Source of the DNA: Melieria omissa
Lineage: Eukaryota > Arthropoda > Insecta > Diptera > Ulidiidae
DNA: 64,000 nucleotides
NCBI GenBank assembly: GCA_963971225.1
Contig: OZ020269.1
Location: 18,784,921-18,848,920, forward strand
Direction: 5' to 3'
Shown here: one piece after another, positions 11,260-22,143 of the stretch
Position numbering within the stretch: position 1 is the first letter of the stretch
Layout of the letters: every line of letters starts with the position of its first letter
Translations under genes and position numbers: made by a program
Notes under the pieces: generated by a model
The model's database searches: none
What the model saw: the letters and a program-made list of their open reading frames with translations, nothing else
Told to the model about the DNA's origin: nothing

Positions 11260-12042
11260 AAATAAAAAAATTACACAAAAAAAAATGAAAAAAATAAAAA
11301 TAAAATAAATAAACTGTTAGAACCATCACAGACATAAGTAGCCGAAAAGAATGTAAAATTCCAGCGTAACCCACTGCACCCACCATACCCTACAAAGCCA
11401 CTGTAGCGCCTAAAAGGACAAAAGAAAAAACAAAATTGCAGGGTTAGCTACCGGGCAAAGGGGGAAGTGAATTACATTTTTAAAATGCAATTTTTAAATT
11501 GACAAGAATATGAAGCGTGACTGCTGCAGTGGCTCCGTGGCGGCAACATTGCGTCCGCTGTGTGCATTCTGCTTGTCGCTTTAGACTCCAGGCCGCATGC
11601 AGCGGGGAGGAATGACGAGAGTTAATTTTATTGGTGTTGACAAAACTCTGGTGTGTGTGCCATGTACAATGGCAGCAAAATATGAAGAAAGCGAAACGAC
11701 GGCACAGCACAGCACAGTGGCAGCGGCAGCTGTGAGAATGTAGTGAGCACTTAAAATGGGAAACGATGAGCAATTCGTCCAAGTGGCGCAGAATAACGGC
11801 GCCCTATATGCAATTACAGCAAATTACAGTTGTATATGTTTATGAGAGGTAAATGAAAAAAGACGTGAAAAAATAAATAAAAAAAAAAACTAAGTGATTA
11901 TAAAAATGTTCTCATGAATTTATTTATTTGCACCAAATGCAGTGGTGCGTTTATGTACACTGAGAGAAAAATTGCCATAGTTTTAAAGAAAAAATGTAAA
12001 TATATTTATATATTCTTTGGAATTAATTGCAAATCAATAAAT
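11260..12042. other. No gene seen
   Basis: AT-rich flank with A-rich tracts near 11262-11312 and 11850-11892. No open frame of interest. Confidence 0.45.
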
Positions 12043-12289
12043 CTGTGGTCAAAAGCAATAACCGCCTAAGTCAAAAATTGCTGTTTCGAGCAATCTCGTT
12101 TTAAAGTTTTAGCGCGTAGTGTATTCCTTATGGAAAAGCGAATAGGTTTTTATTAATAACTTTTTTTATTTTAAAGTTACAAACTCCCCGGTTTTACACA
12201 CACGTAGAGCACAGTCAAGGGAACATGGTGGCATCCATAACTCAATTTCTTCTTAAGTCGACTTAAGCGGTTATTGCTTTTGACCACAG
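12043..12289. mobile_element. 247-bp MITE, CTGTGG ends, AAAT duplication
   Basis: Left end CTGTGGTCAAAAGCAATAAC and its inverted partner at 12260-12289 match over about 30 bp with one change. AAAT lies at 12039-12042 and 12290-12293. Ends and internal phrases (ATAACTCAATTT near the right end) resemble the MITE at 717-956, and both have 4-bp duplications, so they form one family. No coding capacity. Confidence 0.87.
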
Positions 12290-12373
12290 AAATATGAATA
12301 AAATTATAATGAAAAATATAAATATTTATACAAATATATATATAATAAAATGAAAAAAAATGAAAATATAATA

Positions 12374-12500
12374 ATACTGAACAACAAAACCACATTTTTT
12401 TCAAAATAACGAATTCTGGTAGAGAGTTTAAAACACAAATATGTGTATAACAGCGTTTTAAAAGTTTACGTCTGAATTTTGACTTAGGGTTTGCCAAAGT
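12374..12500. repeat. Dispersed repeat, copy A
   Basis: The order CTGAACAACAAAAC..., TTTTTTTCAAAATAAC, ATTCTGGTA, GTTTTAAAAGTTTACGTCTGAATTT is shared with 26243-26380, where it reads with small changes. The ends are unclear. This is a diverged pair of one interspersed family of unknown type. Confidence 0.6.
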
Positions 12501-12710
12501 TTTCTAAATTTATCATATTCTTCTTTACTTATTTCGGGCATCTCACCCTTTCGACTCCGTATTTTACCCTGTATCTCGATATTTGACAGGAAATGTGAAG
12601 CCTCCACGCCTCTTTGTTAGAATTCTAGAGCAAGCTTACTTTTGAACAATTTTAGCTGAACAAATTTGGTATCAATATTTTTTTATTACAGAAAAATTAT
12701 GTAATATTAA

Positions 12711-13439
12711 GGCAGGTTCTCACCTTGTGGATCCGAAAAAGTGCACTTTTTTTAGGAATTTTTTTTGAGAAAACGGTTAAAGATACAACGCTGAAAATTG
12801 TTTCTGGATATGAACACACATTTATTTAGAGAATACAATTTTTCAAATTGAATGAATCAAAAAAAGGGGGGGAGGGGGCGTCCATCAGTGGCGGCATGTC
12901 GGCGAGGAGGTGTCCCGCTACCGGAAGTGATTCCGTCAAAACCCGTGATCGGAAACACAAAAATCGAACACATTCTTAATGTGTACCGTATTATCTATTG
13001 AATGAACCAAGATCATGAAAAAAAAGTCGAAATTACAAAAGTTATGAGGTTTTGAAAAAAAAATTAAAATTTTCGCATTTTTTTGTTCACTTATTATTTT
13101 TTTAAATAAACAATTTTCAATATTTTTGGCTGATCGGTGGTTCATTTATTAGAAAAAACCCTAAGGAACATTTGGAAAAAATTTGGTGACGATTGGTTCA
13201 TTCCAGCGCCTTCAATCACTTCCGTAAGGTCCGAAAATGTGGTTCTGAGAAAAACGCGTTTAAAGTGTAAAGCGCGCTTGGCCGGTGCTCTACACTGCTC
13301 TATGTAACGGCCTGTAACTTTTGTAATTTTTCAGATTTTGATCTGAAATTTCTGCAGCACATTTTTGAAACATATATCTACACGATAAGGTAAAAAAAAA
13401 AAATTGTTGTTTTTTTTTTGCACAAGGTGAGAACCTGCC
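12711..13439. mobile_element. 729-bp TTAA-flanked element with 19-bp perfect TIRs
   Basis: GGCAGGTTCTCACCTTGTG begins at 12711 and its exact reverse complement ends at 13439. TTAA lies at 12707-12710 and 13440-13443. The interior is AT-rich with no transposase reading. A TTAA target fits piggyBac-like elements, though some other superfamilies also use TTAA. Confidence 0.87.
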
Positions 13440-13759
13440 TTAATGGAAAAATACAAAATTAAAAATGAAAATTTACTTTTTGATTTTATTTAACCATTAT
13501 TAAAGGAACAGGGTTGTAATTAATCGCGCCCAATTCGTAGACTTCAATTGGAACACAAACTTGCCCTGATCGGTGCAAATTATTTGAAATTATTTTGGGG
13601 ATAGCAGTAAAATTTTGGCAATTTGCTTTGTATTCACTTCCAAAAATATTAATTTGTTGTTGCCTTTGTAAATTAAACCCATAAATGAATCGTAGCTTTT
13701 GCTATAAGATGACAAATAGGTAAAGTTTCTCTCAGGAAACTTTGGGTCGAAAGGGTTAA

Positions 13760-14222
13760 TCCTTTACACGGTACAGTTGCATATCTGCAACCAACCGTAA
13801 AATTGCCCGTAATTTCGGAAGTAATTATCAAAACGACTCTTTCTTGCGATTTTACAACTATGCAATGTTCCTTTTTGAAATACTGGCATTAAAGGTGGGA
13901 AAAAGTAGCTAAATTTTACTTGACAGCACTTATTTTACCGTTTTTGCGAAAGGTTGCACGCATTTATTTTAGTGAAACAAAAGTGATTAAAACTTATTAA
14001 TAAAAAACACACAAACACGTTGCGAAAAATGCGGAGTAGGACTATGCTACAACAAACGCATTACTCTAAAAATTTTAATTTAAAACTAAACATATAAAAA
14101 TAAAAAAACAAGTTACAAAATTAAGGTATATTAAAAAATAAAAAATACGTGTTTTTGTAAATTTAGGTTTATATCTTAAAAACAACATTTGATGAAAAAA
14201 TTCGCTGTTGCCGTGTAAAGGT
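13760..14222. mobile_element. 463-bp TTAA-flanked MITE
   Basis: The left end reads TCCTTTACACGGTACAG after TTAA (13756-13759). The right end read inward is ACCTTTACACGGCAACAG after TTAA (14223-14226). The match covers about 17 bp with a few changes. No coding capacity. Piggybac-like by target site. Confidence 0.82.
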
Positions 14223-14226
14223 TTAA

Positions 14227-15750
14227 GATAAGTTTGAGTTTTGGTGTAAAGACCTAAAGTAGATTTTTATGGCAAAAATTTTCGTGGTACATGTTTTCCT
14301 TAAATATCTTGTTTCAAGGCAAATTTGGCCTTTGAGGAAAAAAGGGCAAAGGTAACCCATAAAAATAACAGTTGGAGGGTTTAACTGTTGTTCCTAGTAA
14401 AAAAACTTTGAAAGAACGTGAAAAAACTTTGACCCAAAACGACGATACACATATATTTTTTTTGTTTTTTTCCCCCCTTTACCAGAAATCGTTGTCAAAA
14501 CCTTGTTATATTTTGTGTTGCACAGTGTTAAAGGTCGTGGCCACAGTGCAGAGTGTGAATGAGTTGAAATAGGCATTCGAAACCAACTGAATTCTTACTG
14601 AACTCTTACTTGAAAATATTTAAGAAACCGACGCTTTACTGTGTACAACAGTAAAATAATGCCGACAAGTATAAGTTTTTGACAACTGAATAACGTAATA
14701 CATATTTAGAATAACACTATCTTGCAAAAGATAAATTCTTAATATAAATATAAGATAAAGATAAATAAATAAATAAATAAAATTTGGTATTTTAATATTT
14801 GACTTAATTAAATACGTTTGATATTTGACGTTGCCACACTGCAAAACAAACCTTTTCTTCTTTAAATGTTAGCACCACTTCAGCGGCTGAAAAAAGGCCC
14901 AGCTTTGACGATTTATTTTGCGATTATGAAGGAAGTATGAGGATTTATTTTCAATGGATATCCATTTGAGCACATATTAAAGTATAGAAAAAATTTATGC
15001 ACTATTAGTTTTATTCAAAATGGCGACGGAAGCACTACGCTTTGCGAAAGTGCTTAATTTTTTAAATCCCAAATGAGTGAGAATGAAAAAGAATTGAACT
15101 TAAAAATTTTTATTAATTAAATGAATAATAATTAAATACAAGATTCTTTCGAGTCTTATAACACAGTGCAACAATTAAAAAAAAATTTCGAGGGACAAGG
15201 TCAAACCCATCTCATTCGATAGAGGATCTCAGTAGATGAAAAAGTGCCAAGGGATTTTTCCCAGAATGTTCGAGTTTTTTTTTAAATTGATTTTAAAGAT
15301 GGCGGCTTAAAGCCCCTTCCCGAAACTTTTAAAACATCATATCTCTTGACTCAAATGTCAGAATGGAATAATGTTTACGTCAAATGAAAGCTAATGAAAT
15401 GAAGTCGATGACACAATATCCTTTTTGGAAAAATTTTATGAAAAAGGATATGAAGGACATCAAATCCTATCCTTGAATATCCTGGAACCCGTGAGAGGTA
15501 AATTTATATAAGTGACTTCTGCTAAAAAGGCACAACCGGCTGCGATCGGTTTGTGCATTTGAAATGCGCTGCTATAAAAAAGAGCAAAAATTGCGAATCC
15601 GATAAGGATGATTAATAATTTGAAGTCACATTTTCTTGATGTTTCTTCGCTACTAGAGGCTTCATTGATAAATAAATTTTGATAATACATACATACATTC
15701 TTTCCTGGTTTTTTTTTCATGGTTTCGCATTTGAAGTGGATTTTTCAGGG
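14227..15750. other. No gene seen
   Basis: AT-rich DNA with an AAATAAAT run at 14762-14780. Open frames are short and lack recognisable motifs. Confidence 0.45.
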
Positions 15751-15751
15751 T

Positions 15752-15962
15752 GGCCCACAACCGGTTACAAAATTTTTTTTGGCCAAAAACAAGCTCTACA
15801 AAATTTGTTAAAAAAAAATGTTTTTTTTTTAATTATAGAAAATTTGTGTTTTTTTGGTTACCTACTGCCTCTAGCTTTCCGTTGGTACCCACAAGTCCGA
15901 AAAATTTATACTTGAATGCAAGTTACGGGCAAAAAACGAAACCCGGCCCACAACCGGTTACA
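15752..15962. repeat. Paired 18-bp direct repeat, 193 bp apart
   Basis: GGCCCACAACCGGTTACA occurs exactly at 15752-15769 and 15945-15962. The interval is A/T-rich with long homopolymers. It could be a two-unit tandem repeat or the termini of an unknown element. Confidence 0.7.
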
Positions 15963-16255
15963 TTCCCCTACTGAATTCTGAACAATTTTTGTGTCAGTGC
16001 GCGAGAAACCGCGCAAACTCTTCTCAGTATCTCAAATATTCAATAACAACTTTATAAATTTGTGTTCTAAATGTGCTTAAAACAAATAACAATTTCTAAT
16101 GAGAATTTTCTCTGTTTTTGACGAATTTAAGTAAAGTTTTGACAAATTCTGCAAAGGCACGAATCTTGCGTTGGCCAAAATTTATGTTTTCACGACTGTT
16201 TTTAAATGATGTATAAGGCTCATGAACTCACGAAGGATGATAAACAATCATCAAC

Positions 16256-16810
16256 ATTAAGTCGATTCATCAATTGAAATGTTTCAGTAAAACATTTAGC
16301 AAGTTTAAAATAAAACTCAATACTGGTTCTTTGTTCGATACTCATTGGTCCAGCGATAACACAAACATGCTGTCATAACTTCGTTTCCAATGAACGAAAT
16401 CTTATGAAATTTCGACTAGAAATCGAGAAAAGATGTACCATCAATTGAAATGCTTGAGTAACAAATTGAGCAAGTTTTAAACAAAACTCTATATTGGATC
16501 TTTGTTCGATGACAAAAACATTCCAATGAACCAAATCTTATGAAAATTTGACTAGAAATCAAGAAAATATGTACCACTCGATTCATCAATTGAAATGCTT
16601 CAGTAAAACATTTAACAAGTGTTAAACAAAACTTAGTGCTGGATCTTTGTTCGATGCTCATTGTTGTAGCGAAGACACAAACATGCTGTCACTTCAGACT
16701 CAACAATTAGCTTCCTTAATCTTCTTCTTCTTCTTCTTGACTGGCAAAAATTAGCTTCCAGTGAACCAAATAACATGAAATTTTGACTAGAAATCAAGAA
16801 AAAATGTACC
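16256..16810. repeat. Three-unit minisatellite, units about 136-236 bp
   Basis: Each unit carries ATCAATTGAAATGCTTCAGT or a variant (near 16269, 16440 and 16583), a GGATCTTTGTTCGATG phrase, and a TTTTGACTAGAAATCAAGAA phrase followed by ATGTACC. The third unit holds an inserted CTTCTTCTT run near 16722. Units differ in length by internal loss. Confidence 0.8.
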
Positions 16811-18205
16811 TTTCCCAAGCCTGAAGTCGCATATAGGTGGCGCTTCCCAAAAATGCTCCATTTTAAAAGTCCTGTCTGCTGTAATACAAATCCGCTACAT
16901 ACATTTTTTAAACCCCTTCTTATGACTAGTTTCTAATTATGTTTCCTTAATTATGATTTCTCTTCTTGTGTAATCTGTGTTCTTGTTTAAACTTCTTATG
17001 GCACTACAAATAAAATTAAAAAAAATCTACTATCTAGTGAGTATTGAATTTTTGTCAGTGTCGCACTATTTATTCTGCTTATTAATTCGCCGTTAATGCA
17101 GGAACGTAATTAAATTGCTTATCAGTCTGAAGTAAATTAATGAAAATATTATTAAAGCAATAACAACAACAACAGCTTTCATTATAAATACAAATACAAA
17201 AACATGAACAGGGCATTACGATTGGTTTGCAATTGAAAAATATTTACAATAATATTTGTAGTATAATTTTTTGGTTTGCCGCTTCATGCAACATTTATAT
17301 TGCATTGCACTTTATGTGTATGTATTATATGTATGTGTATGTATGTATTATCTGTATGTGTATGTTAAATTTAAATTGCAAAAACTTTCAGCTTCAGTTT
17401 ATTTATCTGTTCATTGGTTAAATTTGAACAACAATTTGACCCACTCACGAAATATAGTAAATTTTTGCATTTCTCGTAGGTAGTTTTTTTCAATTAAATT
17501 CAATTTTTATTCTATTTGCTGTTCACTTGTTGGCTTTGGCATTTCATATAAATTTGAAATTTTTTCTTTACATTTTCAATCAAATTCCTTGTTAGCTCTT
17601 GTTGCCATTCCACTGCCACTGGCCGGTCTGACCGGTCAATAAGCGAAATTGTTCAATGCAATATCACATGACTGATCAAACAAATAAAATTGCCATAACA
17701 CTACACTAAAAGGAACATTGGTATTTTACAAAGTTGCAGAGCATGCAAAGACGTTTTTTTATTAGCATTTCTGATTTTGCTGTCTGTTTCGATTTTGATT
17801 TTAATTTGTGCTGTCATTTCATTGACAAATACCACAGCAAATTTTATGTCTTTGCTTCTTTGAAGTGCAGCTTTTGTTGTTGTTTTTTCGTTGTTGCTTT
17901 TGTTGTGTCACATTACATGAAAACAAAATGACGCAGACACAAACTCAGACATTAAATAGTTGACATAACCTCAAAGTTCGCACGCATTTTTATGTTCTTG
18001 TGAAGTCAACTTTGACTTAGTGGTGGATTGCAGAAAAGTTAAAAGGCGCAAGAAAGCAGCGTTGCGTTGACTCAAGTCTGCGCATTGTGGCACATTTGCA
18101 TGTGACTCGAATTCGTCAGTGTGGCAGTGTGACAGTTTGACTTCGTATTTTGTAATTTATGCGTTTTCTGGGCAACCAACGGACGCTCATATTTGAATGG
18201 TTTTC
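16811..18205. other. No gene seen
   Basis: AT-rich DNA with a TATGTGTATGTAT-type run near 17310-17362 and TTG repeats near 17875-17905. Confidence 0.4.
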
Positions 18206-18208
18206 ATG

Positions 18209-18285
18209 CGCTTTCAGCTTTCAGCTTCCAGCTTTCAGCTTCCAGCTTTCAGCTTCCAGCTTTCAGCTTCCAGCTTCCAGCTTCC
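18209..18285. repeat. 14-bp tandem repeat (AGCTTTCAGCTTCC)
   Basis: About five copies of a 14-bp unit alternate AGCTTTC and AGCTTCC heptamers. The overlapping frames encode FQLPAFSFQL-type strings that are products of the repeat. Confidence 0.9.
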
Positions 18286-18289
18286 ATAT

Positions 18290-19410
18290 TTTCTGCTTGC
18301 ATGCGACTTATTCATTTTGTACATTTTTGTTTGCTTTTTTCTGATATCAATTTTAATATATACCCAAGCATTTCTATCTGATTTATGTTATGAATTGTGC
18401 AAAAATGAGATTTCATTTGTCTTAAATTGGATTTTAGTGGGTTTAAACGAGTCGGTCAGTGAGCAAGGGGAAGCCGAGAGGCGCTAAAGTCGACCAAGGA
18501 CTTTGTTGCATTTGAGTTGGGTGATGTGTCCAGCTGGCGTTTTGCAGAGAACCGTAAACAAACGGATGTGTTTATGTATGGTTTTTTGAAGCATAAAACA
18601 AATTGATTTCAATTGAATTCAATTTTATTTGCGGTCTGTGGCTGACTTTATTGCAACACTGCACAACAAGTAATTGAATGCAGTTAATAAATAAGTTTTG
18701 TAAAGCAAAACACACTAGAAATAGAAATAGAGAAATAGACAGCAATTTCAGTTCACTGTTAATTTAATTGATTCCATGTAATTCAACTATAACCTGAAAG
18801 TATGATGACACACTGCCAACTAAATCAAACAATGCTTTAAGTTTAAAATGTTTTCGTTGCATATTTCTGAGCTTTTCTTACAATTAAAACTTTCCTTTGG
18901 CGTAATTAAGCTCAAGTGGTCACTTGTTTTCAATGAATTTTAATTTAAATTTTCATTCAAATCAATTAGTGTGCATTATGTGTTGCAAATAAGTGTGGAC
19001 TGTTGCATTGTTTTGGCATTTGAATTAAGGGGAAAAATAAATTTCTAAATTTCTGCTGTGCGAGCATTGCTTGATATATGAAAATTGCATTTGCCATTGG
19101 TTAGCAAAAATGGGTCATTGTACTGGAATTCGAAATGCCAAAGTTGCGCACAGTCATGCGGCCAAGGTGACCGTACGTAATGCGGTTATTTTGATCAAGT
19201 TTGTAAGAAGAAAAGCAAGAATTTGGGTTTGATTCAATTTGATTTGTACAAGAAATTTTAGCTTTTGGTATTAGGAATTTTTTTTAAAATGTTCAAACAG
19301 TTTAAATTTTTCTGTCATGAATGAATTTAAGCTTTAAATTCAAAGTTTCTGTTTCTTTTTCTCTTAATAATCTCATCTTTAAATCCCTAATGAATAAAAA
19401 GAGTTGCAAA
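18290..19410. other. No gene seen
   Basis: AT-rich sequence, no recognisable element. It abuts the stop end of the transposase remnant on the minus strand. Confidence 0.4.
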
Positions 19411-19414
19411 CTGA

Positions 19415-20620
19415 TTATTTTCTATTAAAGGTCCGAATCTTTCCCTTTACTCCTTTCATCATGTTTTGCACAGTTGATTCTGCGATCTTTTCAGCAGACT
19501 CCCACTTTCTTTTGAACTGATTTTCATTTTTCACCACATTTTTTTTACCCCTTTCGTGCCTAATTTTTTGTTTCAACTTTCGAGCTAGTTTTCTGAAAGA
19601 AATGGCATGAATTTTTACTAAAAAACAAGTTCGAATAAAAACACGTAAAAAAAATATTTTTTATTTTCATTTTAATATTGCTCCAAATGGGATCATTAGG
19701 CACAGCGGAATGTTGTGAAATTCAACGAAGCAATGAATATGCATCCCACGATGTTCGCTTCGCATTCGAAATTTTATCGAAAGCTCGATATATTGTTGTT
19801 GCCTTTGAATAATGTGCTCGTTTAAGTAAGTGTTCCCAAATGGGAACATTGGGCGCTAATGGGTTAAGGTTGCGCCTTACTACTTCCTTATACCTTTCAA
19901 TAGGACGCAATTCTGGACAATTTGGTGGGTTGCATTCTTTTGGTACAATATTGGCATTAGTGTCATTATACCAGTTCAAGGTTGCTTTGGAATAGTGGAA
20001 TGTCGCTAAATCTTTCACAAAAAAAAAGTAGAAACATTATGGCTTCTTAAAAATGGCAGAAGCTGTTTCTTCAAGCATACTTTGATGTAAATTTCACGGT
20101 TGATTGAGCCTTTTGTAACAAAAATTTCGCTTCTTCTTCCACAGGCACAAATTTCCTGCCATACAAGGAACTTTTTTAGGGAATTTGGACATCTTTTATG
20201 TTTTAAATTGTTGAAAGTCACCTTTAACTTATGTTTCATCGTTCATGACGCAGCACTGAAATTTTGTAAGAAACTGCTCATACAACTTTCTAGCTCGCTT
20301 TTTGGCCTTATTTGTATCCTTGTCATAGCTTCTATCCGCTTCTATCTTCTTATCCACTCCCACTATGGATGCTGTATCACAGACGAATGCATTCGGGGTT
20401 TTCTTAAAATGCGCCTTCACTGCTTTGCAAAATTTTCGTTGGCAGCCTTTCTCCCAGAACCTGAAGCCCTCTCAACAGAGAGGTGTTCTTTAAACTTTTT
20501 GACAACCATTTTCACCGTTGCAACACCGACACCCACATGTTTTATTACCATTTTTTGGGTCCATGTAGAATTTTCATTCAAAGTTTCGCTGTCATTTCGC
20601 TCGAGAGATAAAAACTAAGA
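19415..20620 (-). pseudogene. DD37E Tc1/mariner-type transposase, degraded and split by a MITE
   Basis: Read on the minus strand from about 20620: an N-terminal helix-turn-helix region (NENSTWTQKMVIKHVGVGVA, then VKKFKEHLSVERASGSGRKA). Next come KAKKRARKLYEQFLTKF and CCVMNDETYVKGD (first Asp), VWQEICACGRRSEIFVTKGS, DLATFHYSKATLNWY (second Asp) and NPPNCPELRPIERY (Glu). I count 37 residues between the second Asp and this Glu, the spacing of the ITmD37E group known from mosquitoes. The C-terminus (KNENQFKRKWESAEKIAES...) lies beyond the MITE 19549-19863, and joining across it restores the frame. Several frameshifts kill the gene. It would have been a TA-targeting cut-and-paste enzyme. The element's own ends are not clear. 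Confidence 0.82.
19549..19863. mobile_element. 315-bp TTAA MITE inside the DD37E transposase
   Basis: The right end read inward, CCCATTAGCGCCCAATGT, follows TTAA (19864-19867). The left end CCCTTTCGTGCCTAAT follows TTAC (19545-19548), a likely mutated TTAA. The ends match at about 13 of 18 positions. Removing the element rejoins transposase codons on the minus strand (RNL to KKNVVKNE), which supports the boundaries. A near copy of the terminal motif (CCAAATGGGATCATTAGGCA) also lies internally at 19683. Confidence 0.78.
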
Positions 20621-20640
20621 GAGATGAAAAAACTAAATGC

Positions 20641-20803
20641 CAGGCACGGATTCAGAAAAATATTTCGGAGGGGGGGGGTTTCAAAACGTAATTCTTTAAT
20701 ATTTGTAAAATGCCTTTTAATTTGTATGCAGTTTTATAGGCGATTCAAATATTTCGGGGGGGGGAGGTTCAACCTCCAAAACAGCCCCCTGAATACGCCA
20801 CTG
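20641..20803. mobile_element. 163-bp hAT-like MITE with 8-bp duplication
   Basis: CTAAATGC occurs exactly at 20633-20640 and 20804-20811. The ends are CAGGCACGGATTCAG and, read inward from the right, CAGTGGCGTATTCAG (11 of 15 identical). An 8-bp duplication and CAG...CTG ends fit the hAT superfamily. Inside are two ATATTTCGG phrases each followed by a run of about eight or nine G. It lies just past the N-terminal region of the DD37E remnant. Confidence 0.85.
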
Positions 20804-21604
20804 CTAAATGCAATTCGTTTTTATGAAGTTCTTAAACTTTTTGAAAAAGCAAAGCCTACTGTTGAGGTGCGCTCCCAAAAATTAAAAAAAAAAAACCAAA
20901 GAAGAGGGATCAGTTTTTTCGTGGACACTCCTTATTTGATTAAAAAATTTCCGTACATAAGATATTTTTTATTTATCTTCCTTGAATAAAAAGTGATATA
21001 AATATTGCAAAAGCAATACAATTTCATACGCAAAACTAGCCGTGGCTCATGGTTTATGATTATAATTCAATGATCACCTGAGCTTAGGTTAGCTTCTTAG
21101 GCCAAATTTCATAGTCTCAGCTGCTGACTTGAACCAACTGTTAACTTGAATCAAGAACCAATGGTTAACCTTTGATTAAATAGTTTTGGCTTTTACAGTG
21201 GCTGGTTATCTGAACAGCTTATTTAGAAATAATGTATGGCAGCACTGCTTAAATTGGTAAAACTGCTTGCATACGATGGGCAGCATTGTTCTGACGCTGT
21301 TAAAATCAAAACAAAACAGATTAAAAAACCCTTTTCGTTTAACTTTTGGGAAAAATACAAGACCCCTGAATTTTGCAACCTAAAAAATTGCCACACTTTT
21401 GAACTAGTGGAAAAAGAAAATGTTATGTTTTTAAATTCATAATATTAAATGTAACAATGTAATGTCAAAACTGCAAATGTATTTCACAAATTGTGAGCAT
21501 TGTCAACTCAGCTGATCTAATTTTTGGTTAACCTTTGGGTAATCATTCAGCATTGGCTGGTTAAAAGTTGGTTAACTAAAGACTGTGAAATCAAAAAAGA
21601 GTAG

Positions 21605-21650
21605 TTAATCAGTAGTAGCAGTAGTAGTAGTAGTAGTAGTAGTAGCAGAC
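21605..21650. repeat. AGT/CAGTAG microsatellite
   Basis: An AGT trinucleotide run with occasional AGC, inside the first copy of the dimeric element at a place where the second copy has no such run. It therefore arose after the duplication. Confidence 0.85.
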
Positions 21651-22143
21651 CAACCAATGTGAAATCGGGTCTGTAAGCTTTAACTAAGAACCGTCGCGAC
21701 GGTTAACCATTGGTCAAATAGTTTTGGCTTTCATAGTGACTGGTTATCTGAACAGCAAAACAGATTAAAAAAAACACAATTTTCGTTTAACTTTTGAGAA
21801 AAATACAAGGCCCCTGAATTTTGCAATCTAAAAAATTGCCAAACTTTTAGAAAATATTTAGGCTTAAAATTGTTCTGACGCCGTTGACACCAAAATAAAA
21901 GAGATAAAGAAAACAATTTTTTGTTTGAATTTTTGTGAAAATAAAAAGAGCCCAGAATTTTTCAACCTAAAATATTCCCAAGCTTCTTTAACTGGGGAAA
22001 ATTGACAATAATTTTTAAATTTCCCAAATGTTGACAAATTTCACAAATTGTGAACGCTGTCAAAACAGCTGATTTGTTTCTTCTTTCAACATTTGCCGGT
22101 TTACAGTTACTTAACCAGAGATTGTGAAACCAAAAAAAACGTA

